30,268 bases of DNA from a virus. The stretch lies in the IMG/VR virus record IMGVR_UViG_3300000233_000019, positions 1 to 30,268 of that record; one strand, given 5' to 3'. The translations under genes and the position numbers were made by a program. Shown piece by piece: positions 5,408 through 13,353 of the stretch (position 1 is its first letter; each line of letters starts with the position of its first letter). Under the pieces are notes generated by a model. The model searched no databases, was not told the DNA's origin, and worked only from the letters and a program-made list of their open reading frames with translations.

Positions 5408-7582
5408 TTAATTTAAAGTTGTTATTAACATTGTTGTTCCTGCGTTTAATTGAGCAACTGTTGTTGTTTCTGATGCAAATTGTAACTGAAATACACCACC
5501 TGTTGTACAAGTAAAAATTAAGTTTGCATAAGTATAATGAGGAGCGTTTATAGCAGACACGCTTGTTGAAGTTATAAAACTTCCAGCAGTTGTATTTGTA
5601 GCATTTATGGCTCGAATTGTTGTAGTTAAATCTGTTGCTGATGTAGCTTTAGATGTAGCCATTGTAGAATAGCCTTTGATAGTTCCTGTGCCTGATATCA
5701 AAACAAATCCAACGCTTCCCCCTGTTGCAACAGCTCCAGTTTGATAATCGCCTATTAATTCTATTTTATATCTTTTACCTGCGGTTATACTAAATGACAT
5801 TCCTGTAACATTCGCTCTAGTCGTTGATGTTGAACTAAAATTACTTGCTAAAACAAATTCTGTAATTTTATCTTGTTTTAAACCTAATGCAGTTTGAGTG
5901 GCGGTAGAAATTGGTTTGTTTACATCAGAAGTATTGTCAATATTACTTAAACCAACTGAAATCTTGTCTAATGTTTGCCAAGTCTTGTCTCCTCTGTAAT
6001 ATTGAGATATAGTGCCACTTGCTAAAATAGGTTCTTTTGTTGCTAATCCAGTATTTACAGCATCTACAGTTGGATATTTTGTTGATGAAGCGACAAGGTC
6101 AGTTTGTTTGTTTGAAATGTCTTCTTTACCTGAAATAGTATTTGTAACCTGTGCCGAAGTTTGAAAATCGCTATTATTAGTTAACTGGCTTGTTGTAGTT
6201 GGAATATCATCTGTAGTAACCAAAGAGTATGTTCCAGCTAATTTATTAGGCAATTGGTAAACTATATCTGCGGTTAAATTATCACTTCTTATCCACCCGT
6301 TTCCGTTAAATCCGTTATAATTTGTTCTTAATTGTAATCCAGTATCATATCTTAATCCGACAAATCTGTTATAAATTGATTGCCAGTTTTGAAACCCAGC
6401 CAAACTAACATTTATCGCATCTGTAGAGCCTGAATTTTCGATATAATATTGTTGAGAACCTATAACAGATGTACTGCCGTAACCCTCATTGAAGTCGATT
6501 GGTATTTTGGCATAATTACCTTGTGTTAAAACTTGTTGTAAGTTTTGAGATGTTCCTTGAGTACTAACCCAATCTCTTGTCGCTAAAATCTCATCTCCAT
6601 TTGGTGTTATTGGTAGAGGAAATCTTATTGTACCAGAAGTAGGAGTTGCAGAATTATATGGGTAAACTATTTCGTAATACCCTAAATTATTATTCATTTC
6701 AATTCCGTAAGTGCTATACTTTAAAGATAAATTATCTCCAGCACCATCTGAATAAGCAGTAAGAAAATGATTGTCTGCAATATCTGTTTTTTGGTAAGGT
6801 TGAAATGGAATTAATGGTGTTCCAACTGTAATTGTATTTGTGGTAACGCTTCCATTATTTGTAACCAACTGTAAGTCTTGTGAGCTTATCGTTGATTTAT
6901 CTAAAGAAACTAAATCCCCTGTGGCATTTCTACCTAAAACAGTTGTAACAGAATTATCTAAAATAGGAGATACACCTATGTTTATCTGGCCATTACCATT
7001 TATTTTTAGTTTTGATGTTGTAGCACCATATGTGTTTCCTGTATGAAAATCAATAGGATTATTATTTGTAGACATAACAAACCAAGGCTTATCGGAATAT
7101 AAAAGTGCACTATTTCTTAAAAAAGGAACGTAATAATTATTATTAATATAATTTAATGACGCAACATTTGAATAGTAACCTCCAGTTCCTTTTGCAGAAA
7201 AACTCGAAACTGCTGCATTTCCTAAATCGTCAGAATTAATAGCGGTAAAACCAGTATTACCATTAAAAGATTTATTAATATGAAAACCACTATAAGTTGT
7301 TCCAATTGGTGTGAGTCTCGTTCCTAAATTATTATCAAGAAATTGAGTTGAAATGAATTGAGTAACAGGAGGGAAAGCAATATTGTAATCAGTAAATAGT
7401 TGATTTTTAGTTACTTTTTCAACAACTTTAGAAGTTGAATTTCTAACAAGAATTTCATCACTTGTGTTATTAGTATTTGGGGCGTTGTTAATTATCAGAC
7501 TTCCGACTTTAGTTGTTGTGGTTTGCGAAACCACAGCGTGATAAATAAAAAATGTAGCGATTAAAAAAAATATTTTTTTCAT
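5408..7582 (-). CDS. phage tail fibre / receptor-binding protein with N-terminal signal peptide
   Basis: A 724-residue fibre-like protein. Residues 1-19 are a convincing Sec signal peptide (MKK, hydrophobic core FFLIATFFIY, cleavage region HAVVS-Q), which is unexpected for a virion protein. The next part, to ~480, is rich in Thr, Asn, Gly and short beta strands. Around 480-580 the classic phage-fibre shaft motifs appear: TSQLTNNSDFQT, YYRGDKTWQTLDK, VGLSNIDNTSDVNKPIS and TATQTALGLKQDK, a repeat type known from many tail fibres. The last ~150 residues (from VLASNFSSTSTTRANV) look like a beta-sandwich tip domain for receptor contact. It lies in the fibre/lysis operon, 1 nt after the preceding gene. 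If the signal peptide works, this form would go to the periplasm or cell surface rather than into virions. Confidence 0.8.
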   Translation of the reverse strand: MKKIFFLIATFFIYHAVVSQTTTTKVGSLIINNAPNTNNTSDEILVRNSTSKVVEKVTKNQLFTDYNIAFPPVTQFISTQFLDNNLGTRLTPIGTTYSGFHINKSFNGNTGFTAINSDDLGNAAVSSFSAKGTGGYYSNVASLNYINNNYYVPFLRNSALLYSDKPWFVMSTNNNPIDFHTGNTYGATTSKLKINGNGQINIGVSPILDNSVTTVLGRNATGDLVSLDKSTISSQDLQLVTNNGSVTTNTITVGTPLIPFQPYQKTDIADNHFLTAYSDGAGDNLSLKYSTYGIEMNNNLGYYEIVYPYNSATPTSGTIRFPLPITPNGDEILATRDWVSTQGTSQNLQQVLTQGNYAKIPIDFNEGYGSTSVIGSQQYYIENSGSTDAINVSLAGFQNWQSIYNRFVGLRYDTGLQLRTNYNGFNGNGWIRSDNLTADIVYQLPNKLAGTYSLVTTDDIPTTTSQLTNNSDFQTSAQVTNTISGKEDISNKQTDLVASSTKYPTVDAVNTGLATKEPILASGTISQYYRGDKTWQTLDKISVGLSNIDNTSDVNKPISTATQTALGLKQDKITEFVLASNFSSTSTTRANVTGMSFSITAGKRYKIELIGDYQTGAVATGGSVGFVLISGTGTIKGYSTMATSKATSATDLTTTIRAINATNTTAGSFITSTSVSAINAPHYTYANLIFTCTTGGVFQLQFASETTTVAQLNAGTTMLITTLN

Positions 7583-7583
7583 A

Positions 7584-8657
7584 TTAAAAAGAGTTTATAA
7601 TTATTGGTTCAAAATTGTTGTAATCATCCAAAGAAGATATATCTATGTAATTTATTAATTTGGCTTCAGACCATCTTTCGGTTACATCTTTCCACCCACA
7701 GTATATGTCTCCTATTTCTGGAGTTGAATTAGAATTACCGTATCCTTTTTGTATTAATTGAAAAGTGCTAAAAACAGGAGTGCTTGTTGTTGGAACTTCC
7801 GAAGTGTTTATGAACTCTAAAAAACCACTAACAGCGGAATATTTTACTTTAATAAGTTCTTTAGGTTTTAAAATATAATCTAACTCATTGTTGAACCAAA
7901 ATAAAATTCTTGCAGGAAATCCAGTATTGTGTTTAATTGTAATATTTGAAATACCGTTATTTTTAAAAGTAAATTCTCTTCCATCATATAAATTTGTACT
8001 TGAATTTATTAACCCATAAAACGTTAATAATGCATCCCCAAAGCGGTAAGATGCTTTAGTATCAATTTTAACATATCCATTGTATGGGTCAATATTCCAA
8101 ACGATTTCTCCTTTTTCAATTTTACTTCTGAAAGCATCTCCTGTTATTGGTGGTGTTGGGTCGCCTACAGATGAATCTGTTACGTTTATTTCAGTTACCA
8201 AAATCGTGTCAGTTGGAATATTTGGTCTTACTGCAATTCCTGCTGTTTCTATGCCTGAAATTCTTATTATTTGGCTTAATGTATTTGCAACTAATATGTC
8301 GGTTCTTGTCAATTCAGTTTCAGCATAAGGAATATTAATTACAGTATCGGATGTAGTATTGTAATTTACTCCATTTATAAGCCATTGTGCGTTTAATGGA
8401 ATAGTTAAGTTATTAGCAACAAGTGTAATTTCTCCTATTGAAATTATTTGATTAGTAGTGTTGTCTAATATTACATCAATAATTTTTTGAATTGATAAAG
8501 ATTCTGAAATGCCATTATTTGAAACATGAATTTTTGAAAACGAATTCAATAATTCCTGAACAGGTAACTCATCAATTTTCTTTGCATTAGTTGATATAGC
8601 ATTCAATGTTGCTGTTATTGCTGCTAATCTTTCTGTTACAAATGTTTGAAAACTCAT
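7584..8657 (-). CDS. tail fibre or baseplate-type structural protein
   Basis: A 357-residue protein, first gene of the fibre/lysis operon, starting ~20 nt downstream of the promoter box at 8677-8684. The N-terminal ~60 residues are helical (FVTERLAAITATLNAIST and following), a common trimer-forming attachment region. The remainder is beta-rich with many Thr, Ile and Asn residues (for example ISIGEITLVANNLTIPLNAQ and WLINGVNYNTTSDT) and looks like a fibre stem with a folded tip. No enzymatic motif is visible. It is followed 1 nt later by the larger fibre gene, so the two probably form one host-recognition assembly. The specific family is not recognised. Confidence 0.6.
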   Translation of the reverse strand: MSFQTFVTERLAAITATLNAISTNAKKIDELPVQELLNSFSKIHVSNNGISESLSIQKIIDVILDNTTNQIISIGEITLVANNLTIPLNAQWLINGVNYNTTSDTVINIPYAETELTRTDILVANTLSQIIRISGIETAGIAVRPNIPTDTILVTEINVTDSSVGDPTPPITGDAFRSKIEKGEIVWNIDPYNGYVKIDTKASYRFGDALLTFYGLINSSTNLYDGREFTFKNNGISNITIKHNTGFPARILFWFNNELDYILKPKELIKVKYSAVSGFLEFINTSEVPTTSTPVFSTFQLIQKGYGNSNSTPEIGDIYCGWKDVTERWSEAKLINYIDISSLDDYNNFEPIIINSF

Positions 8658-8676
8658 TAGTTATAATTTTATTGAA

Positions 8677-8720
8677 CAAATGTAATAAATATTTTTCACT
8701 ATTTAGAATTATTCTAAATA
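8677..8720 (-). promoter_or_regulatory. fibre/lysis operon promoter with 21-bp palindrome
   Basis: Minus strand: palindrome TATTTAGAAT-A-ATTCTAAATA (8720-8700), 15-nt spacer, then TACATTTG (8684-8677), a perfect TAnnTTTG box. There is no TTG at -33; the palindrome covers that place. The predicted RNA start near 8672 leaves ~15 nt before the ATG at 8657. A second copy with the same geometry lies at 22593-22636. Confidence 0.75.
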
Positions 8721-8753
8721 ACAAAACGCAAAAAATGAACCTATAATATTTTG

Positions 8754-8761
8754 TAATTTTG
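8754..8761 (+). promoter_or_regulatory. possible promoter box of the His-rich gene
   Basis: TAATTTTG fits TAnnTTTG and ends 4 nt before the ATG at 8766, so the transcript would be leaderless or nearly so. There is no TTG at the proper upstream distance, so this is weak. Confidence 0.35.
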
Positions 8762-8765
8762 CTTC

Positions 8766-8987
8766 ATGGACTTTTTTATAGTGTTATTTCTAATTCTCGT
8801 TATTGCTGGTTGGCAACTTGGAAAAGTTGTTGGAGGCTCTATTTTTGGAAGAAAAAAAGATAGTTATACTTTTATAGATAAGTCCGTGCATCATCATCAT
8901 CACACCCACGAGCATAAAAATATTTCAATAATTGATGATGCTATAAAACAGAAAATTTTTGAATTGAAAGAGAGTAAAGAAAAATAA
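8766..8987 (+). CDS. small His-rich membrane protein, probable moron
   Basis: A 73-residue protein and the only rightward gene within the long leftward late region. Residues 1-19 form a hydrophobic helix (FFIVLFLILVIAGWQLG), then GGSIFGRKKD. A His cluster follows at ~41-49 (VHHHHHTHEHK), then a charged amphipathic helix (ISIIDDAIKQKIFELKES). It probably sits in the inner membrane with a cytoplasmic tail that could bind Zn, Ni or Cu. It has its own short upstream region and a shared terminator at 8989-9014, the hallmarks of a moron: a single self-contained gene inserted between late operons and expressed in the lysogen. No family is recognised, and a coding role is supported mainly by composition and context. 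Confidence 0.65.
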   Translation: MDFFIVLFLILVIAGWQLGKVVGGSIFGRKKDSYTFIDKSVHHHHHTHEHKNISIIDDAIKQKIFELKESKEK

Positions 8988-8988
8988 G

Positions 8989-9014
8989 AAAGCCACCTGT
9001 TAAGATGGCTTTTT
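8989..9014. terminator. bidirectional terminator between the His-rich gene and the head/tail operon
   Basis: AAAGCCA (8989-8995) pairs with TGGCTTT (9006-9012), with possible extra inner pairs. T5 follows on the plus strand. On the minus strand TTTCTTATTTTTC follows. It closes the rightward small gene and the leftward structural operon that ends at 9036. Confidence 0.75.
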
Positions 9015-9035
9015 GATTATATGAACTATTCATTA

Positions 9036-11057
9036 TTAGTAGCTTACAAATCCACTTTCTGTAGATATTAAACCAGGTACTTCAACCTCGCTTCCATCAA
9101 AGTCAAGACTTCCACTTGTTTGTGAATTATAAACATTACCTATTTTTATCATTGATGCTGTTAAAACATAAAGATTAGAACGATCCAATGGACCTTCTGT
9201 GTTGAAACTTCCATTTTTTACATATCCTACTCCGTTAAGAAATACTTTTTCGTGTGAAAGTGCAATCATAATTTTTCTCCAGATTTCTTTTGTTACTGGT
9301 TCAAATTGAAAATCATCTGCTTCATACAAATCAGCATTTAACAAAATTGTATCTGTATCGGTTTTGTGAGTTTCGCTATTTTCATCAGCCTTCCCACTAA
9401 CTTTTAAATATGGAATTCTAATTTTATGCTCAATTCCTGTGCTATATATTATATCAGTATTGGTAGTATTTCGGTATCTAATCTCAAGAACATTATCGTG
9501 TTTTACTTTGCACCATATTTCTTCTGACAAATGAGTAATTGTAGTGAAATTTGGATCTGAATTTTCTAATTTAACTCTAAATTTTTGGTCAATATAATCA
9601 ACCATATCTATTGAAAATTCATAAACCTCATAATTAAAACGGTTGTAAATAGACCCTACAATTATATTAACCTCTGGACCAGTATAAGCATTTGTAAAAA
9701 CAATTACATCTGCATTTTTTATCTCGTCAAAAATAACATCTTCAATCAAGTAAAACGCTGTGCCAATACTGAAATAGTTACCAGCAACTGCCCATTCTGG
9801 CAATAATCCATTCAACGAATAACTATTGATAATTGCATTAGTATTATAATCATATACATTTCCTGAAACAAAATATATTCCTGTTTTGCCACCGCCAAGA
9901 TTATATTTTCGTGCATCACGTTTATCTTTTAAGCCAATATTATTTGTTTTTTGAACTATTGTAATATTCACAATGGTTGCATCGCTTTTAATTACACTTG
10001 CTACTTTGTTCAAATAATTAGACTTGAATTGAGTAGTAATAATGTCAGCACTTTGAAACTGTTGAGTCTCTTTATATGCCAACTCAACATCTACTTCACA
10101 GCTTAATGTGTTTTCATCTGTTTTGTAATTTTCGCTATCTCCCCAAGTTATTCTGTTTGCAAAACGAAATGAATTAGCTTTTGAAATATAAAAGTATGGT
10201 GACTGTATACCAAATTCATCAACATTAAAGGTCTTTGAAGTTGAACATCCTAATTGATCTTTGATGTATAAAGTATAACTTCCAGTTGCTAATCCATAAA
10301 ATTCATTTGAACTTTGCCAAACAATATTGTCTAATGAATATTGTAAAATTAATTGATCTGAATTGGAATTACCTATTAAAACACTTGCACCAAAAGGACT
10401 ATTATTTATCTGCAAAATAAAATTTGAAGCACTTAATAAAGCTGGAGTTTCAATTAGTTCGTTAATAATATTTCCATTTGCATTTTTTAATTGCAAGGCT
10501 AATGTCTGACCTCTTAACAAATTTATCGTAAATGGATTGTTAGCATTTGGATTTATGACTACGGGACTTAATATTTCCGTTGCTAATTCGCTTGTTGTAA
10601 CAACCACATCAACATTACTACAACTATTAGCTGCCGATTGATTATAAACCATTGAGGTAATAGAAAAAGGAGCAGAATTACCATTGTTTATTTCGAATAC
10701 TATACTTGGATGATTATTGTAAGAAGCAAAAATTCCATTTACATAGAATTCAGTAAATCCATAAATGTTTTGAGCTACAATCGTTACTTGGTTTAACGTT
10801 CTTGTAACAGTATATTGACCTCCAGTATCTAAATTAAAAGCAGTTACAAAGTTCATTGCAGTTCTTTCACCAACATTTATTGTTGGAGTTCCTTTTGTAA
10901 CTTGACCAGATGAACTTCTAATATTTACCCAATTAAATACATGAGCGTATGTTGTCGGAACTCCCCACATACCTCCATCATTTACAACATCAAATCCTAA
11001 TTGTGCTCCAATAGGTAAATCTTGTGTAAATGTTATTTTTATAGATGATGCACTCAT
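9036..11057 (-). CDS. large tail-tip / baseplate protein with SprB-like repeat
   Basis: A 673-residue, beta-rich protein, last gene of the head/tail operon and therefore likely at the tail tip. Residues ~1-150 consist of beta-sandwich-like segments. Residues ~237-279 (QYSLDNIVWQSSNEFYGLA, then GSYTLYIKDQLGCSTSK) closely resemble the SprB/adhesin repeat typical of secreted Bacteroidota adhesins, including the conserved D-x-x-GC. The C-terminal half (from ~285) begins SPYFYISKANSFRFANRITW and forms a large beta/alpha region ending in DGSEVEVPGLISTESGF. The gene overlaps nothing and is 10 nt after the preceding one. A role in host contact is likely. The precise tail family is not recognised. Confidence 0.65.
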   Translation of the reverse strand: MSASSIKITFTQDLPIGAQLGFDVVNDGGMWGVPTTYAHVFNWVNIRSSSGQVTKGTPTINVGERTAMNFVTAFNLDTGGQYTVTRTLNQVTIVAQNIYGFTEFYVNGIFASYNNHPSIVFEINNGNSAPFSITSMVYNQSAANSCSNVDVVVTTSELATEILSPVVINPNANNPFTINLLRGQTLALQLKNANGNIINELIETPALLSASNFILQINNSPFGASVLIGNSNSDQLILQYSLDNIVWQSSNEFYGLATGSYTLYIKDQLGCSTSKTFNVDEFGIQSPYFYISKANSFRFANRITWGDSENYKTDENTLSCEVDVELAYKETQQFQSADIITTQFKSNYLNKVASVIKSDATIVNITIVQKTNNIGLKDKRDARKYNLGGGKTGIYFVSGNVYDYNTNAIINSYSLNGLLPEWAVAGNYFSIGTAFYLIEDVIFDEIKNADVIVFTNAYTGPEVNIIVGSIYNRFNYEVYEFSIDMVDYIDQKFRVKLENSDPNFTTITHLSEEIWCKVKHDNVLEIRYRNTTNTDIIYSTGIEHKIRIPYLKVSGKADENSETHKTDTDTILLNADLYEADDFQFEPVTKEIWRKIMIALSHEKVFLNGVGYVKNGSFNTEGPLDRSNLYVLTASMIKIGNVYNSQTSGSLDFDGSEVEVPGLISTESGFVSY

Positions 11058-11067
11058 AATAATGTTT

Positions 11068-13353
11068 TTATCTGTTAGCTTTTAATACTTTCCATTGTCC
11101 TTTTCCATTTGGTTTTAGGTTGAAAAGAAACCCTTTTTCTATTTCGTTTCTTTCGTTTATGAATTCTACTAAACCATAAAAATTAGGTATTCGTTTTCCT
11201 AAAATAGTTGTAAACCCATTAACTTGTTGCATTACGTCAAAATCGCATACGTGCTCAAATTCTATTTCTTCAGGTAAGAATCGAGGTGCTGCAATTTCGG
11301 AGTTAATTATATTTCCATTTTCTGCGTACTCATTCCCATTACCTGGTGTATTACTCAAGTTATTTGCATAAGTTGCATCTGTTCTTAATTTAGTTTTCAA
11401 CTGACTATTTGCGGTTGAACTTCCATATCTCACATAATCTGAAGCATACTTTTTAAAACCACCAGAAAACCACCACGAATGACGAAGTAAACAATTGATT
11501 GGCGAAAACCTTAAATTGGTAGCCGTTTCTGGACTAAAAACACCTGTGGGTTCTACTTCAAAATCATCCTGCCACTTTCTTTGTTTGAAAAGTGAAGTAA
11601 CTCCTCGTTTCAAATCCAAAAACCAAATAGAATTATCTCTTCCAGTATCTTCCGTGTCATTCAATGATTTTTGTTTTCTTCGAGTAAATTCCATCCCATA
11701 ACTATCGGCACGATATTCCGATGTTTTGGTATAGGTGTTTTTCAAACGATTAATAACGGTTGTAAAATTAGATTTTGCATTGTATTCATCAAGCCCACAA
11801 GCTTCTTCATAATTACCACCTTCGACATATCCAAACTCTAAAGCTGAATAATATTTTTCTACTGCAATATTTCTTTTTACATTTTTAATTTGATTAGGAA
11901 GTTTTATTGTTACATTTCTGTTATAGAAGTAACTCAATTCCTCCATTCGCACTCTTTCTGAAAAACCTATTTTCTCAATTCCAATTCCAACATTCCATAC
12001 TGCAGATAATGATGCAACATAATCTTTGAATGATGTTGTAAGGGGTTTGAACATATTTTCAACCTTTGGAGGACCTTCCGTTGGTATTGGTAGTTTATCA
12101 AAACCACGAACCCAAAATCCGTGAGTACAACCTGTCAATGACGCTTTTCCATCAATCGGATAACCAATATCGGTACGACCTAAAAAATCAGAGTAAAATG
12201 CACCTTGCTTATTTGTAGCAATTGAAACAAGTCTCTCTCCAATTTCGTGAACCAAAAGTGCTTTTGTATTTGTTTTTTCTTGCTTACTGTCTTCGTCAAT
12301 AGTAATTTTACCTACGATACTATCAGTGGTTACATCCCAATGCCCTCTGCTCCAATTACCGCCCATATCAGCATGAATTAATACTTCCATTCCAAGACTT
12401 TCTCCTTGTAATAAAGTAATTGCTCCAGCCCAATTTACTGAATGTGTAAAACCAGAATTTCCATAAGCATTTCCTCCTAACTCTACATTTCCAGCGAGTG
12501 CATTTGCACCAAATAATGTAATTCTGTTTTTTACATTAAAAGCACTACCATCTTTATATTTTGTTAATGAAAACCAATAATAACCATGATTAATATCATC
12601 ATCTTGAGTTACGTTTGTTCTAAACGTGAAATTTAATTTTACATCTAATACTCGATCTACTTCTGAAACTAAAAAGAACATCATATTTGTAGTTCCTTGA
12701 TCTTCGTTTGCGGTTGATTGATTTGGAACAAATGATAATTCTTCGTGCGATTTATTTATTATTTTTAAAGGAACACCACCTGTTTGGTTTCGAGTGTTAC
12801 CATTTGAATAAATGCTTAATGAAATATAATTGTCTGGAGCTTTGGCTTCCAATTGAGATTTTAGAAAAATACGTCGACCTTCCAATTCAACATCTATTGT
12901 ATTTATTGGAGGGATTACTTTTCCATCGATGGTAGTGAGTCTATCAAGTTCTACCTTTTCGCCTTCACGAGATTTTAATAATTGTTCTAAACCACCGGAA
13001 TTGAATTTTACGCTTACTTGATTGTTTTCTCTACTCCATGTTGATAAGTCCAAATAACCAGAATAGGTTAAAGTCCAAACATCAGTTTGTGGATGTTTCT
13101 CTTCACGGATTAGTTCTACTTGCTCATTTATTCCATAGATGTCTAAAATTAATTGAATATAGTCGGCACCACTATCAATAAACTTTAGAGAATTAGAAAA
13201 TTTGGCAATTATACCATGGTATTGTTCATGTCTTGAAAACTCTTTTTCATCATCGTTCCAACCGATTGGCTCAGTAACAATTAATGATTCTAAATCTTTA
13301 CTTTTCAAAGTGTAACGAACTCTATCGTTAAAAATTGGATTGATATTTCCCAT
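11068..13353 (-). CDS. large tail protein downstream of tape measure (tail-tip candidate)
   Basis: A 761-residue protein whose ATG shares one base with the tape-measure stop (TAATG arrangement), showing translational coupling. Siphophage genes directly after the tape measure usually encode distal tail and tail-associated proteins. The N-terminal ~130 residues (GNINPIFNDRVRYTLKSKD, then LTYSGYLDLSTWSREN) fit a mixed beta domain, the centre is beta-rich, and ~430-600 is more charged (ENMFKPLTTSFKDYVASLSA; RRKQKSLNDTEDTGRDNS). The C-terminus ends NFYGLVEFINERNEIEKGF, FLFNLKPNGKGQWKVLKA. No peptidase motif is seen. Assignment to the tail tip rests on position. Confidence 0.6.
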   Translation of the reverse strand: MGNINPIFNDRVRYTLKSKDLESLIVTEPIGWNDDEKEFSRHEQYHGIIAKFSNSLKFIDSGADYIQLILDIYGINEQVELIREEKHPQTDVWTLTYSGYLDLSTWSRENNQVSVKFNSGGLEQLLKSREGEKVELDRLTTIDGKVIPPINTIDVELEGRRIFLKSQLEAKAPDNYISLSIYSNGNTRNQTGGVPLKIINKSHEELSFVPNQSTANEDQGTTNMMFFLVSEVDRVLDVKLNFTFRTNVTQDDDINHGYYWFSLTKYKDGSAFNVKNRITLFGANALAGNVELGGNAYGNSGFTHSVNWAGAITLLQGESLGMEVLIHADMGGNWSRGHWDVTTDSIVGKITIDEDSKQEKTNTKALLVHEIGERLVSIATNKQGAFYSDFLGRTDIGYPIDGKASLTGCTHGFWVRGFDKLPIPTEGPPKVENMFKPLTTSFKDYVASLSAVWNVGIGIEKIGFSERVRMEELSYFYNRNVTIKLPNQIKNVKRNIAVEKYYSALEFGYVEGGNYEEACGLDEYNAKSNFTTVINRLKNTYTKTSEYRADSYGMEFTRRKQKSLNDTEDTGRDNSIWFLDLKRGVTSLFKQRKWQDDFEVEPTGVFSPETATNLRFSPINCLLRHSWWFSGGFKKYASDYVRYGSSTANSQLKTKLRTDATYANNLSNTPGNGNEYAENGNIINSEIAAPRFLPEEIEFEHVCDFDVMQQVNGFTTILGKRIPNFYGLVEFINERNEIEKGFLFNLKPNGKGQWKVLKANR

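Noticed and set aside
5403-5510. 36-codon extension of the 4614..5402 gene
   Set aside because: It overlaps the fibre gene by over 100 nt and encodes low-complexity Asn-rich sequence. The ATG at 5402 follows the upstream stop directly.
5408-7582. Variable region of a diversity-generating retroelement at the fibre tip
   Set aside because: No reverse transcriptase or template repeat was seen in the window, and the fibre C-terminus has no near-duplicate elsewhere in it that I could find.
8080-8338. Rightward reading frames within the tail fibre gene
   Set aside because: They are opposite-strand shadows of a clear leftward coding frame and have no independent context.
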